Shown here: piece after piece, positions 47,965-58,963 of the stretch
Layout: the number at the start of each line of letters is the position of its first letter
Position numbering within the stretch: position 1 is the stretch's first letter
From: Flavobacteriaceae bacterium
Lineage (GTDB): Bacteria; Bacteroidota; Bacteroidia; Flavobacteriales; Flavobacteriaceae
Assembly: GCA_017852395.1 (NCBI GenBank)
Contig: JAFMLE010000001.1
Location: 84,475 to 148,474, forward strand
Reading direction: 5' to 3'
Length of the DNA stretch: 64,000 nt
The notes under the pieces: generated by a model
Database searches by the model: none
Told to the model about the DNA's origin: nothing
The model's input: only the letters and a program-made list of their open reading frames with translations
Made by a program: the position numbers and the translations under genes

Positions 47965-50900
47965 ATGTCACAAAATAAGACCTATTGGAAAAGCGTTGAT
48001 CAACTGGATCCTCAAAACGAGATGGTTCAAAAGTTGGAACAAAACGAATTTACCGAACATTTGCCTGTTAATGAGTTTTTGACCGACCAAAAGCAACTGG
48101 AAGACAGTGCTACCAGTCGTAGAGATTTTCTCAAATACGTAGGCTTTAGTACCGCTGCGGCCACCTTGGCTGCTTGTGAAGGCCCTGTCATCAAATCAGT
48201 TCCTTATGTGGTACAGCCCGAACAAATTATTCCGGGTATTGCCAATTATTATGCTACTACCATAGCAGATGGATTTGATTTTGCCAGTATTCTTGTCAAA
48301 ACGAGAGAAGGCCGCCCCATCAAAATAGAAAACAACTCCGATGCACCATCTTTCGGAACTGCCAATGCCCGTGTGCATGCTTCTGTGTTGTCACTTTATG
48401 ACACCAAGCGTCTTCAAGGTCCGAAATCAAATGGCGCGGAGATTAGCTGGGATGATTTTAAATTGCAGGTAGGTGCAAAACTCAAAGCCCTAGCCGCAAC
48501 GAACAAGCCCGTCGTATTGCTAACACAGACCTTGGCAAGTCCGACTACCCATAAAATTATTAACGATTTCATCGGGGCATATCCCAATGTTAAACATATT
48601 ATTTACGATACAGTGTCTTCTTCGGAAGCCCTCGATGCCTTCGAAAATGTTTATGGAACGCGAGCACTCGCGTCTTATGACTTTTCAGAAGCTGAAACAA
48701 TCGTGTCAATTGGAGCAGATCTAATTGGTGACTGGCAAGGCGGTGGCTTTGAAAGTAGCTATGCCAAAAGCCGCGTGCCGAAGGGACATCATGGTACAGC
48801 TAAGATGTCACACCATATACAGTTCGAATCCAATATGTCACTTTCTGGAGCAAACGCCGATGTCCGCGTACCAGTAACTCCTGCAATGCAGAAGAACGTA
48901 TTGGCTCACCTGTATGCCGAGCTTACCAATACAGCCATTAGTGGTTCACTACCTGCAGATTTGGCACGAGCCGTTTCTAAAGCAGTAGCTCGTCTCCGTG
49001 CTTCAAAGGACAAAGCTGTTGTCACTTGTGGTATAGAAGATGTTGCCGCACAAGAACTCGCCATTGCCATCAATCAGTATTTAGGCAGTGTGTGTTTCCA
49101 ACCCAACAAACCCTTATTTCACCGTCAGGGAAATGCGACACATGTTGGGCAGTTGATTGATGACCTTCTAGCAGGAAACTTAGGCGGTTTGATTACCGTT
49201 GGTGTAAATCCTGTACTCACTGCACCCAATGGGTCAAAATTGGAAGACGCCATCAAAAAATTAGATCTTTCAGTAGCGTTTTCAATTAAAGAAAACGAAA
49301 CGGCGGTTGCTTCTCAATATACGGGAGCCACCCCACATTATTTAGAATCTTGGGGTGATTATCAAATGGCAGCAGGGCACTACGCACTTGCTCAGCCAAC
49401 CATCCGTCCATTGTTTGATACGTTACAGTTTCAAGATGTGTTACTGAGCCTAACAGGTTCGTCAACGTCTTATTATGAAGCGATCAAAAGCCACTGGCAA
49501 GAAAGTATACTTGCGGATCAGTCTTGGAGTCAAGCACTTCACGATGGATTTGTAATCACAAATACGGTTTCAAATTATAGCGCCACTCCAATTGCGACGG
49601 CTGCTCACGTAAGAAGCCTAAACGCTGCAGAAGAAAGTGGTATGTCACTTGTGCTTTATACCAAAACAGGTATGGGTGATGGTCAACAGTCAAACAACCC
49701 TTGGCTGCAAGAGTTTCCTGATCCGATCACTCGAATTAGTTGGGACAATTATTTGACCATTTCGCAAGAAGACGCAAAGCGTTTGGGGCTCAAAAATGTC
49801 AATGTTGCCAACGGTGCACTTAACGGAAGTTATGCCAATGTATCCGACGGACAGACTACACTAACGGTACCTGTTCTTGTTCAGCCAGGGCAAGCACCCG
49901 GATCTGTTGGGCTTGCTGTCGGTTATGGACCCAAGCTTGGATCGCAAGAAGAAATGCAAGTTGGTGTAAATGCCTATCCGTTTTATAAAAACTTTAAATC
50001 TGTACAACGTGTAGAAATCACACCTGCAGATGGCTATCATGAGTTTGCTTGTGTTCAATTACACAACACACTTATGGGGCGTGGAGACATTGTAAAAGAG
50101 ACCACCTTAGAAATCTTTAATACTAAGGACAAACACTACTGGAATGCCATTCCTGAAGTTTCCAAAAATCATATCGAAATGCCCGTTACTTCGCCAGAAG
50201 TAGATATGTGGCAAGAATTTGATCGTTCTATCGGACATCATTTCAATCTTTCTATTGACCTTAATGCTTGTACTGGTTGTGGTGCTTGCGTTATTGCTTG
50301 TCATTCTGAAAACAATGTTCCGGTAGTAGGAAAACGTGAAATGCGCAAATCTAGAGATATGCACTGGTTACGTATAGATCGCTATTATTCTTCGGAGACG
50401 ACCTTTGAAGGGGACAATACAACCAAAGAAAATATCTCAGGATTGGGAGACTCCCTAACCACCTTTGGTGAGATGGAACAAGCTGCTGCCAATCCGCAAG
50501 TGGCCTTCCAACCCGTAATGTGTCAACACTGTAACCATGCGCCTTGTGAAACTGTATGCCCAGTAGCGGCAACTTCACACGGGCGTCAGGGGCAAAATCA
50601 CATGGCCTATAACCGTTGTGTCGGAACACGTTATTGTGCCAACAACTGCCCGTATAAAGTACGTCGTTTCAATTGGTTCTTATACAACAAAAATGACGAG
50701 TTTGACTATCATATGAACAACGATCTTGGTCGTATGGTCCTCAATCCCGATGTAGTGGTTCGCTCTCGAGGAGTCATGGAAAAATGCTCTATGTGTATCC
50801 AAATGACACAAAAAACAATTTTGGATGCCAAACTCGAAGGGCGTGAGATAAAAGATGGAGAATTCCAAACAGCATGCTCTAAGGCTTGTGGCACCGGAGC

Positions 50901-51042
50901 AATGGTCTTTGGAGACATCAATGACAAACAAAGCAAAGTGGCTGCGTTAAAAGAAAGTGATCGAATGTATCATTTGTTAGAGCACGTAGGAACAAAACCT
51001 AACGTGATGTATCAAGTGAAAGTACGTAACACAGAGGCATAA
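47965..51042 (+). CDS. actB: Alternative complex III ActB (molybdopterin oxidoreductase-like + Fe-S)
   Basis: ORF track 47902; ATG 47965 (MSQNKTYWKSVDQLD) preferred; SRRDFLKYVGFSTAAATLAAC Tat-like motif, CTGCGACVIACHSENNVPVVGK, CQHCNHAPCETVCPVAA. Confidence 0.95.
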   Translation: MSQNKTYWKSVDQLDPQNEMVQKLEQNEFTEHLPVNEFLTDQKQLEDSATSRRDFLKYVGFSTAAATLAACEGPVIKSVPYVVQPEQIIPGIANYYATTIADGFDFASILVKTREGRPIKIENNSDAPSFGTANARVHASVLSLYDTKRLQGPKSNGAEISWDDFKLQVGAKLKALAATNKPVVLLTQTLASPTTHKIINDFIGAYPNVKHIIYDTVSSSEALDAFENVYGTRALASYDFSEAETIVSIGADLIGDWQGGGFESSYAKSRVPKGHHGTAKMSHHIQFESNMSLSGANADVRVPVTPAMQKNVLAHLYAELTNTAISGSLPADLARAVSKAVARLRASKDKAVVTCGIEDVAAQELAIAINQYLGSVCFQPNKPLFHRQGNATHVGQLIDDLLAGNLGGLITVGVNPVLTAPNGSKLEDAIKKLDLSVAFSIKENETAVASQYTGATPHYLESWGDYQMAAGHYALAQPTIRPLFDTLQFQDVLLSLTGSSTSYYEAIKSHWQESILADQSWSQALHDGFVITNTVSNYSATPIATAAHVRSLNAAEESGMSLVLYTKTGMGDGQQSNNPWLQEFPDPITRISWDNYLTISQEDAKRLGLKNVNVANGALNGSYANVSDGQTTLTVPVLVQPGQAPGSVGLAVGYGPKLGSQEEMQVGVNAYPFYKNFKSVQRVEITPADGYHEFACVQLHNTLMGRGDIVKETTLEIFNTKDKHYWNAIPEVSKNHIEMPVTSPEVDMWQEFDRSIGHHFNLSIDLNACTGCGACVIACHSENNVPVVGKREMRKSRDMHWLRIDRYYSSETTFEGDNTTKENISGLGDSLTTFGEMEQAAANPQVAFQPVMCQHCNHAPCETVCPVAATSHGRQGQNHMAYNRCVGTRYCANNCPYKVRRFNWFLYNKNDEFDYHMNNDLGRMVLNPDVVVRSRGVMEKCSMCIQMTQKTILDAKLEGREIKDGEFQTACSKACGTGAMVFGDINDKQSKVAALKESDRMYHLLEHVGTKPNVMYQVKVRNTEA

Positions 51043-51067
51043 TTTAATTGTAAGAAAAATTAGTCGT

Positions 51068-52456
51068 ATGGCATCGCATTACGAAGCACCAATAAGAAAA
51101 CCATTAGTAACCGGAGACAAGTCCTACCATGACGTCACGGTTGATGTTGCGGCTCCTGTAGAAGGGCAAGCCAACCGCCAATGGTGGATTGTTTTTGGAA
51201 TAGCTCTAACCGCATTTTTATGGGGTTTGGGTTGCATCATTTATACCATTTCTACAGGAATTGGCACATGGGGTCTCAACAAAACGGTAGGTTGGGCTTG
51301 GGACATCACCAACTTTGTATGGTGGGTAGGTATTGGACACGCAGGGACACTGATCTCTGCGGTACTTTTACTTTTTAGGCAAAAGTGGCGAATGGCAATT
51401 AACCGCTCTGCAGAAGCCATGACTATTTTCTCCGTAATCCAAGCAGGTTTATTTCCCATCATTCACATGGGGCGCCCATGGTTGGCCTACTGGGTACTTC
51501 CGATTCCTAACGGGTTTGGATCGTTATGGGTCAACTTCAACTCGCCATTGTTGTGGGACGTATTTGCCATTTCTACCTATCTCTCCGTAAGTTTGGTATT
51601 CTGGTGGACAGGGCTCTTACCAGATTTTGCAATGATTAGAGATCGTGCAGTACGCCCGTTCCAAAAGAAAATTTACAGCCTATTGAGTTTTGGCTGGACT
51701 GGTCGCGCCAAAGATTGGCAACGTTTTGAAGAAGTCTCTTTGGTCCTGGCAGGACTTGCTACCCCTTTGGTACTTTCGGTACATACGATTGTATCTTTTG
51801 ACTTTGCAACTTCGGTCATCCCCGGATGGCACACAACGATATTCCCTCCCTATTTTGTGGCGGGGGCGATCTTCTCCGGATTTGCCATGGTCAATACCTT
51901 ATTGATCATCATGCGGAAGGTTTCTAATTTAGAAAATTATATTACCGTGCAACACATCGAATTGATGAACATCGTTATCATGATTACGGGTTCTATCGTT
52001 GGTGTAGCATATATAACAGAGCTTTTCATCGCTTGGTATTCTGGCGTAGAATACGAACAATACGCCTTTTTGAATCGCGCTACCGGACCTTACTGGTGGG
52101 CATACTGGGCCATGATGACCTGCAACGTGTTTTCACCACAATTTATGTGGTTTAAGAAATTGAGAACAAGTATCATGTTCTCCTTTATTATCTCAATTGT
52201 TGTTAATATCGGTATGTGGTTCGAACGATTTGTAATTATCGTGACTTCTTTGCACCGTGATTATCTTCCCTCTTCATGGACGATGTTTTCACCAACCTTT
52301 GTAGATATCGGAATCTTTATTGGAACCATCGGATTCTTCTTTGTTCTTTTCTTGTTGTACGCAAGAACCTTCCCAGTGATCGCTCAGGCAGAAGTGAAGA
52401 CCATTTTGAAATCCTCCGGAGAAAAATATAAAAAATTAAGAGACGGAAATGAGTAA
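51068..52456 (+). CDS. actC: Alternative complex III ActC (NrfD/PsrC-like)
   Basis: 462 aa polytopic, WVGIGHAGTLISAVLLLFRQKWR. Confidence 0.95.
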   Translation: MASHYEAPIRKPLVTGDKSYHDVTVDVAAPVEGQANRQWWIVFGIALTAFLWGLGCIIYTISTGIGTWGLNKTVGWAWDITNFVWWVGIGHAGTLISAVLLLFRQKWRMAINRSAEAMTIFSVIQAGLFPIIHMGRPWLAYWVLPIPNGFGSLWVNFNSPLLWDVFAISTYLSVSLVFWWTGLLPDFAMIRDRAVRPFQKKIYSLLSFGWTGRAKDWQRFEEVSLVLAGLATPLVLSVHTIVSFDFATSVIPGWHTTIFPPYFVAGAIFSGFAMVNTLLIIMRKVSNLENYITVQHIELMNIVIMITGSIVGVAYITELFIAWYSGVEYEQYAFLNRATGPYWWAYWAMMTCNVFSPQFMWFKKLRTSIMFSFIISIVVNIGMWFERFVIIVTSLHRDYLPSSWTMFSPTFVDIGIFIGTIGFFFVLFLLYARTFPVIAQAEVKTILKSSGEKYKKLRDGNE

Positions 52457-52976
52457 TCAAGTAATACACGCTTTATACGACGATGACGATGTGCTGTTGA
52501 GCGCTGTCAAAGCTGTTGTCAAAGACAAGCATCATATTGAGGAAGTTTACACCCCGTTTCCAGTCCACGGATTGGACAAGGCAATGGGTCTCGAAGAAAC
52601 ACGTATTTCGATAATGGCCTTTATCTATGGGTGCATAGGACTCAGCGTTGCCGTCCTAATGATGAACTTCATCATGATACAAGATTGGCCACAAAACATT
52701 GGTGGTAAACCCAGTTTTTCGTATCTCGAAAACATGCCCGCTTTTGTACCGGTAATGTTTGAGATGACCGTTTTTTTTGCAGCACACCTTATGGTCATAA
52801 CCTTCTACTTGAGAAGCCGTTTATGGCCCTTCAAAAAGGCAGAAAACCCCAACCCATTGACCACAGATGACAAATTCTTGATGGAAATCGCTGTGGACAA
52901 TAACGAAAGTGACCTCAAAGCCCTTTTGAAGAAAACAGGAGCAATCGATATACAAGTAATTGATAAAGCGCACTAG
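52449..52976 (+). CDS. actD: Alternative complex III ActD (DUF3341)
   Basis: 175 aa; YTPFPVHGLDKAMGL, two TM helices. Confidence 0.94.
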   Translation: MSNQVIHALYDDDDVLLSAVKAVVKDKHHIEEVYTPFPVHGLDKAMGLEETRISIMAFIYGCIGLSVAVLMMNFIMIQDWPQNIGGKPSFSYLENMPAFVPVMFEMTVFFAAHLMVITFYLRSRLWPFKKAENPNPLTTDDKFLMEIAVDNNESDLKALLKKTGAIDIQVIDKAH

Positions 52977-52977
52977 A

Positions 52978-53529
52978 ATGAAAATAAAAGGTTTAGCAAT
53001 TTTATCGGTATTGAGTATGTTGGCCCTGCAGTCATGTTTTGACCCAGCCAAGCCCAACTACCAATATTTTCCCAATATGTATGAGCCTGTAGGTTATGAA
53101 ACCTATGCAGACTCGGATGCCTTTGCCAATGGTGTTGAAGCGCAATTGCCTGTAGCGGGTACGGTTGCACGTGGATGGGAACCTTATGACTATCCGGACA
53201 CCAACGAAGGGTATGAAGCGGCCAAAGCCAGCCTAAATTCTCCATTACTAGATACTGAAGCAAACCGTGCCGAAGGAGAAGCACTTTACAATATCTATTG
53301 TGCAGTATGCCACGGTAAAAAAGGGGACGGTCAGGGCATACTTATGACACGAGAAAAGTTTTTAGGAGTACCCAGTTATGCAGATCGCGAAATCACCCCG
53401 GGTAGTATATACCATGTGCTCATGTATGGCAAAAACGCAATGGGTTCTCATGCAGGTCAAGTTAACGCCGAAGAGCGTTGGCAGATCGCACAACATGTAA
53501 TGGCACTACGTGCCAAATTAGTTAAATAA
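52978..53529 (+). CDS. actE: Alternative complex III ActE (monoheme cytochrome c lipoprotein)
   Basis: ORF track 52960; ATG 52978 preferred (MKIKGLAILSVLSMLALQSC lipobox); CAVCH heme motif. Confidence 0.93.
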   Translation: MKIKGLAILSVLSMLALQSCFDPAKPNYQYFPNMYEPVGYETYADSDAFANGVEAQLPVAGTVARGWEPYDYPDTNEGYEAAKASLNSPLLDTEANRAEGEALYNIYCAVCHGKKGDGQGILMTREKFLGVPSYADREITPGSIYHVLMYGKNAMGSHAGQVNAEERWQIAQHVMALRAKLVK

Positions 53530-53546
53530 GAAAAGCTTAGAAACGT

Positions 53547-54902
53547 ATGTATACTTTTCCTAGTACATTGAAAATCACAGCGCTTAGCCTAATAGTCGTA
53601 GGACTTTTGGGCATCGCTTACGGATTCTTATCAGCACCTTCTACCGTCGCAGAAGCACAAGCCATGGTAGCCGATGCCCATCATGGTGAAAGTCATGCAC
53701 CAGCAGCCGAACATGCTTCTGACGCATCCACACATCAGGCAATGGGTCATGAAGCTGGAGCCGTAGCTCATGAAGAGCAAGCTGCTCACGAAGCAGACGA
53801 CCATGGCGAGCATCTTTTGCATCAATTGCAGAACAAACCATGGGCGGCAGTGTATGTAGCAGCATTCTTTTTTATGATGCTTGCACTTGGGACCTTAGCA
53901 TTTTATGCCATCCAAAGGGCTGCTCAAGCCGGTTGGTCCCCAGTTTTATTTAGAGTAATGGAAGGAATTACAGGTTATCTCTTGCCAGGCACGTTGATTG
54001 TTTTTGTGTTGTTAGTATTATCAGGAATGCATTGGAACCACTTGTTTATTTGGATGGACCCCGAGGTGGTTGCTCATGACAAATTGATCCAGGGAAAAAC
54101 AGGCTTTCTAAACGTACCTTTTTTCTTAGCTCGTGCACTATTCTATATTCTAGGATGGAACGTGTATCGCTATTTTTCAAGAAAATTCTCAATCGCACAA
54201 GATACCGCCAACGATATCAGTTACCACAAAAAAAACTTCAGAATATCTGCTGGTTTTCTAGTGTTTTTTATCGTAACCGAGTCGATGATGTCTTGGGATT
54301 GGATCATGTCCATAGACCCACACTGGTTTAGTACCTTATTTGGGTGGTATGTATTTGCCAGCATGTTTGTAAGCGGAATCACCGTTATTGCATTGATCAC
54401 CATCTATCTAAAATCAAAAGGCTATTTGGAGAAAGTCAATGACAGTCACATACATGACTTAGGAAAATTCATGTTCGGAATCAGCATCTTTTGGACCTAT
54501 CTTTGGTTTTCGCAGTTTATGTTGATTTGGTACTCCAATATTCCAGAAGAAGTTACTTATTTTATTACCCGAATCGAAGATTATAACTTGCCCTTCTTTG
54601 GAATGCTAGTTATGAACTTCATTTTCCCCCTGTTGATTTTGATGAATAGCGCATACAAGCGTTTAAATCTTTTCATCATTATGGCGGGAATTGTGATCCT
54701 CCTTGGACACTATATGGACATCTACAACATGATTATGCCCTCTGCTGTAGGAGACCAATGGTTTATAGGAATCCCAGAAATTGGAGCGTTCCTTTTCTTT
54801 TTAGGATTGTTTATTTATATCGTGTTTAACGAATTGACCAAAGCATCATTAGAAGCAAAAGGAGATCCTTATATGGGAGAAAGTGAACATTTTACATATT
54901 AA
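53547..54902 (+). CDS. actF: Alternative complex III ActF (quinol-interacting membrane subunit)
   Basis: 451 aa polytopic, in ActA-F order. Confidence 0.92.
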   Translation: MYTFPSTLKITALSLIVVGLLGIAYGFLSAPSTVAEAQAMVADAHHGESHAPAAEHASDASTHQAMGHEAGAVAHEEQAAHEADDHGEHLLHQLQNKPWAAVYVAAFFFMMLALGTLAFYAIQRAAQAGWSPVLFRVMEGITGYLLPGTLIVFVLLVLSGMHWNHLFIWMDPEVVAHDKLIQGKTGFLNVPFFLARALFYILGWNVYRYFSRKFSIAQDTANDISYHKKNFRISAGFLVFFIVTESMMSWDWIMSIDPHWFSTLFGWYVFASMFVSGITVIALITIYLKSKGYLEKVNDSHIHDLGKFMFGISIFWTYLWFSQFMLIWYSNIPEEVTYFITRIEDYNLPFFGMLVMNFIFPLLILMNSAYKRLNLFIIMAGIVILLGHYMDIYNMIMPSAVGDQWFIGIPEIGAFLFFLGLFIYIVFNELTKASLEAKGDPYMGESEHFTY

Positions 54903-54920
54903 AAAAATAGGAAGAGATCG

Positions 54921-55985
54921 ATGACCCTTGTACTCACACTTACCGTTTTAATTCTAGTTGCCATTTCAATTTGGCAAATCACTAAAATATTCGAATTGTC
55001 CCAAGGCAATAAAGAAAATACACAAGTTGCTACAGATTCTGATAACAATTACAATGGTAAATTGATGTTTGCCTTTTTGTTGTTTATCTATGGACTAACC
55101 CTGTTTTCATTTTGGGCGTGGGGGGATGTCTTGCTTCCCGAAGCCGCATCCGAGCATGGTACCGATTATGACAATTTGATGTGGATTTCGTTTGCCATCA
55201 TCTTTTTTGTGCAAACCATAACGCAAGCCTTACTTCACTATTTTGCCTATAAATATCGAGGAGAAAAAGGCAAAAAAGCACTTTTTTATGCGGACAATGA
55301 TCGTTTAGAAGCCATATGGACGATCATCCCTGTGATTACCTTATCAGGATTGATCCTTTATGGTTTATATACATGGACCGACATCATGTCTCCATCAGAA
55401 AATGAAGAAGCACTCGTTGTTGAACTTTATGCACAGCAATTTAACTGGAAAGCACGATATGCGGGAACGGATGGCGTGTTGGGAGATGCTAACGTACGCT
55501 TTTTACAAGATTTTGATGGAAAAAACCTCGTAGGGATAGATGCTACAGACCCCAACGGATTGGACGATGTCGTCGTACAAGAATTGCACCTGCCTGTTGG
55601 ACGTGAAGTGGTATTTAAGATGCGCTCTCAAGACGTTTTACATTCGGCATATATGCCCTTTTTTAGAGCACAAATGAACTGTGTACCGGGTATGATTACC
55701 GAATTTGCCTTTACGCCAGTCACCACAACTGCCGAAATGCGACTTTCACCCGAAATACAAACCAAAGTTCGCAAAATCAATAAAATCCGTAATGAAAAGA
55801 GCCAAGAGCTTATTGCCAACGGTGATGAAGCTTTAGAGCCCTATGAATTTGATTATTTATTACTTTGTAACAAAATATGTGGTGCTTCTCACTACAACAT
55901 GCAAATGAAAATTGTAGTAGAAACCCCCGAAGAATTTGAGAAATGGATGGCGCAACAGCAAACCTTTGCACAATCCATCCAATAA
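54921..55985 (+). CDS. coxB: Cytochrome c oxidase subunit II
   Basis: 354 aa; CuA motif region (CNKICGASHYNMQMKIVV), LEAIWTIIPVITL. Confidence 0.96.
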   Translation: MTLVLTLTVLILVAISIWQITKIFELSQGNKENTQVATDSDNNYNGKLMFAFLLFIYGLTLFSFWAWGDVLLPEAASEHGTDYDNLMWISFAIIFFVQTITQALLHYFAYKYRGEKGKKALFYADNDRLEAIWTIIPVITLSGLILYGLYTWTDIMSPSENEEALVVELYAQQFNWKARYAGTDGVLGDANVRFLQDFDGKNLVGIDATDPNGLDDVVVQELHLPVGREVVFKMRSQDVLHSAYMPFFRAQMNCVPGMITEFAFTPVTTTAEMRLSPEIQTKVRKINKIRNEKSQELIANGDEALEPYEFDYLLLCNKICGASHYNMQMKIVVETPEEFEKWMAQQQTFAQSIQ

Positions 55986-56003
55986 CCTATAAAAACAAAA
56001 GAT

Positions 56004-57794
56004 ATGTCAACAGCAGCAGCACACGCACACGAAGAGGATCACGGGCATCATCACAAAGAGACCTTTATGACTAAATATGTTTTTAGTCAGGATCATAAAA
56101 TGATTTCTAAGCAGTACTTGATTACGGGACTTTTTATGGGGATTATTGGGATTGCGATGTCTCTTTTATTCCGTTTACAACTGGCTTGGCCTGAGCAACC
56201 TTTTGGTGTTTTTGAAGTACTATTGGGCAAATGGGCTCCCGATGGGGTAATGGATCCCAATGTATATCTTGCACTGGTGACCATCCATGGAACCATCATG
56301 GTCTTTTTTGTGCTAACAGCGGGTCTTTCGGGGACGTTTAGTAACCTGTTGATTCCTCTTCAGATTGGTGCACGGGACATGGCTTCTGGATTGCTTAACA
56401 TGATTTCTTTCTGGCTGTTTTTCTTGTCAAGTGTCATCATGGTAATTTCCCTGTTTGTAGAAGCTGGACCTGCAGCCGCAGGTTGGACGGTATATCCGCC
56501 ATTGAGTGCATTGCCACAAGCACAACCAGGATCCGGTCTTGGTATGACCCTCTGGTTGGTGTCGATGGCCATCTTTATTGCGTCCTCTTTATTGGGATCA
56601 CTCAACTACATAGTAACCGTACTTAATCTAAGAACCAAAGGAATGACCATGACGCGACTTCCTTTGACGATATGGGCATTTTTTGTTACTGCCATTATTG
56701 GTGTTGTTTCGTTCCCTGTGTTATTATCAGCAGCTTTGTTGTTGATTATGGACCGTAGTTTCGGAACCTCATTCTTTTTGTCAGACATTTTTATACAAGG
56801 AGAAGTGCTTCACTATCAAGGAGGTTCTCCTGTTTTATACGAGCACTTATTCTGGTTTTTGGGACACCCCGAAGTGTATATAGTCCTTTTACCAGCACTT
56901 GGTATTACCTCTGAGATTATTGCTACCCATGCGCGCAAACCAATTTTTGGTTACCGTGCAATGATCGCTTCAATCTTGGCAATTGCATTTTTATCGACAA
57001 TTGTTTGGGGACACCACATGTTTATTTCTGGAATGAATCCTTTCTTAGGATCAGTATTTACATTTACGACCCTATTGATCGCGATTCCGTCTGCGGTAAA
57101 AGCATTCAACTACATCACGACCTTGTGGAAAGGAAATTTGCAACTTAACCCTGCAATGTTATTTTCTATAGGGCTGGTCTCCACCTTCATTTCTGGGGGA
57201 CTTACCGGAATCATCTTAGGGGACAGCACCCTAGACATCAACGTCCATGACACCTATTTTGTTGTAGCACACTTCCATTTGGTTATGGGGATTTCTGCAC
57301 TCTATGGATTGTTTGCAGGAGTGTATCACTGGTTCCCAAAAATGTTTGGCCGTATGATGAATAAAAACCTGGGTTACATTCACTTCTGGGTAACTGCTGT
57401 TGCTGCTTATGGTGTGTTTTTCCCCATGCACTTTATCGGAATGGCAGGGCTACCACGCCGTTACTATACCAATACTGCTTTTCCTTATTTTGATGATTTG
57501 GCAGACATCAATGTGGTCATCACTGTATTTGCGCTTATAGCAGGTGCCGCACAACTGGTGTTTTTATACAATTTTATCCATAGCATGTTTTACGGTAAAC
57601 CAACCAAGCAAAACCCTTGGCGTTCCAACACTTTAGAGTGGACCGCCCCCATAGAACACATGCATGGTAACTGGCCTGGGGCAATCCCACATGTTCACCG
57701 TTGGGCCTATGATTACTCCAAACCAGGTCATGACGAAGATTTTGTGCCCCAGCACATCCCTCTTAAAAAAGGAGAAGAAGAACTTCAGCATTAA
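56004..57794 (+). CDS. coxA: Cytochrome c oxidase subunit I
   Basis: 596 aa; WFLGHPEVYIVLLPALGI, WGHHMFISGMNP, HDTYFVVAHFHLVMG. Confidence 0.98.
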   Translation: MSTAAAHAHEEDHGHHHKETFMTKYVFSQDHKMISKQYLITGLFMGIIGIAMSLLFRLQLAWPEQPFGVFEVLLGKWAPDGVMDPNVYLALVTIHGTIMVFFVLTAGLSGTFSNLLIPLQIGARDMASGLLNMISFWLFFLSSVIMVISLFVEAGPAAAGWTVYPPLSALPQAQPGSGLGMTLWLVSMAIFIASSLLGSLNYIVTVLNLRTKGMTMTRLPLTIWAFFVTAIIGVVSFPVLLSAALLLIMDRSFGTSFFLSDIFIQGEVLHYQGGSPVLYEHLFWFLGHPEVYIVLLPALGITSEIIATHARKPIFGYRAMIASILAIAFLSTIVWGHHMFISGMNPFLGSVFTFTTLLIAIPSAVKAFNYITTLWKGNLQLNPAMLFSIGLVSTFISGGLTGIILGDSTLDINVHDTYFVVAHFHLVMGISALYGLFAGVYHWFPKMFGRMMNKNLGYIHFWVTAVAAYGVFFPMHFIGMAGLPRRYYTNTAFPYFDDLADINVVITVFALIAGAAQLVFLYNFIHSMFYGKPTKQNPWRSNTLEWTAPIEHMHGNWPGAIPHVHRWAYDYSKPGHDEDFVPQHIPLKKGEEELQH

Positions 57795-57818
57795 AATATT
57801 ACGAAGACAGTAAAATAT

Positions 57819-57850
57819 AAAAGCGCTACCCGACCGGTAGTGCTTTTTTG
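57819..57850 (+). terminator. Terminator at end of act-cox operon
   Basis: AAGCgCTACC-CGACC-GGTAGtGCTT followed by TTTT. Confidence 0.75.
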
Positions 57851-57900
57851 TTTTTATTACTTTTATAGCAATTGAGCAGGTATTTATAGTGCTATTAGCG

Positions 57901-57930
57901 TTGTCGATGCTTCGAATAATAATATATTTG
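57901..57930 (+). promoter_or_regulatory. Bacteroidota-type promoter for ruvB
   Basis: TTG (57901-57903) N19 TATATTTG (57923-57930), just before ATG 57935. Confidence 0.7.
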
Positions 57931-57934
57931 ATCA

Positions 57935-58954
57935 ATGAATGAGCATTTGGATCCAGAGGGGCTACACTTTTCAAAAGAAGAAAACGATATCGATCGTGCC
58001 TTACGGCCGCTCAGTTTTGACGACTTTGCGGGTCAGGATGCCTTATTAGAAAATCTCAAAATTTTTGTTGCCGCGGCCAATCAGCGCGAAGAGGCGCTTG
58101 ACCACACCCTGTTTCATGGGCCTCCTGGATTGGGCAAAACCACACTTGCGCATATTTTGGCGCATGAACTCGGAGTAGGCATCAAATTGACCTCGGGCCC
58201 AGTCTTGGACAAGCCGGGAGATTTAGCCGGTTTGTTGACCAATCTTCAGCCTAGAGACATTTTGTTTATTGACGAAATTCATCGTCTTAGCCCCATAGTA
58301 GAAGAATACCTCTATTCTGCAATGGAGGATTATAAAATTGACATAATGATCGAAACCGGTCCCAATGCGCGCTCGGTACAGATTACGCTTAACCCGTTTA
58401 CCTTGGTTGGGGCGACAACCCGTTCTGGACTTTTGACGGCGCCCATGCGTGCCCGTTTTGGAATCACAAATCGTTTAGAATATTATTCTACCGAATTGCT
58501 CAGCACCATCGTCGAACGGAGTGCATCCATCCTCAATGTGCCTATTGCCGCCAATGCCGCTATCGAAATTGCTGGCCGCAGTAGGGGAACACCACGTATC
58601 GCTAATGGCCTGTTGCGTCGGGTACGTGATTTTGCACAAATAAAAAATAACGGTACGATAGATATTGACATTACGCAATATGCCCTAAAGGCACTTAATG
58701 TAGATACGCACGGGTTAGATGACATGGATAATAAAATATTGACAACCCTTATCGACAAATTTAAAGGGGGACCAGTAGGGATTACGACCTTAGCCACTGC
58801 AGTTTCAGAAAATGGAGAAACCATAGAAGAGGTTTATGAACCCTTTCTGATTCAGCAGGGATTTATTGTTCGGACTCCGAGGGGCCGAGAAGTGACAGAA
58901 CGTGCCTATCAACATTTGGGGAGGGTCAAAAACAGCCAAGGCGGTTTATTTTAG
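57935..58954 (+). CDS. ruvB: Holliday junction DNA helicase RuvB
   Basis: 339 aa; [38 protein letters not shown]. Confidence 0.98.
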   Translation: MNEHLDPEGLHFSKEENDIDRALRPLSFDDFAGQDALLENLKIFVAAANQREEALDHTLFHGPPGLGKTTLAHILAHELGVGIKLTSGPVLDKPGDLAGLLTNLQPRDILFIDEIHRLSPIVEEYLYSAMEDYKIDIMIETGPNARSVQITLNPFTLVGATTRSGLLTAPMRARFGITNRLEYYSTELLSTIVERSASILNVPIAANAAIEIAGRSRGTPRIANGLLRRVRDFAQIKNNGTIDIDITQYALKALNVDTHGLDDMDNKILTTLIDKFKGGPVGITTLATAVSENGETIEEVYEPFLIQQGFIVRTPRGREVTERAYQHLGRVKNSQGGLF

Positions 58955-58963
58955 TTGCACACC

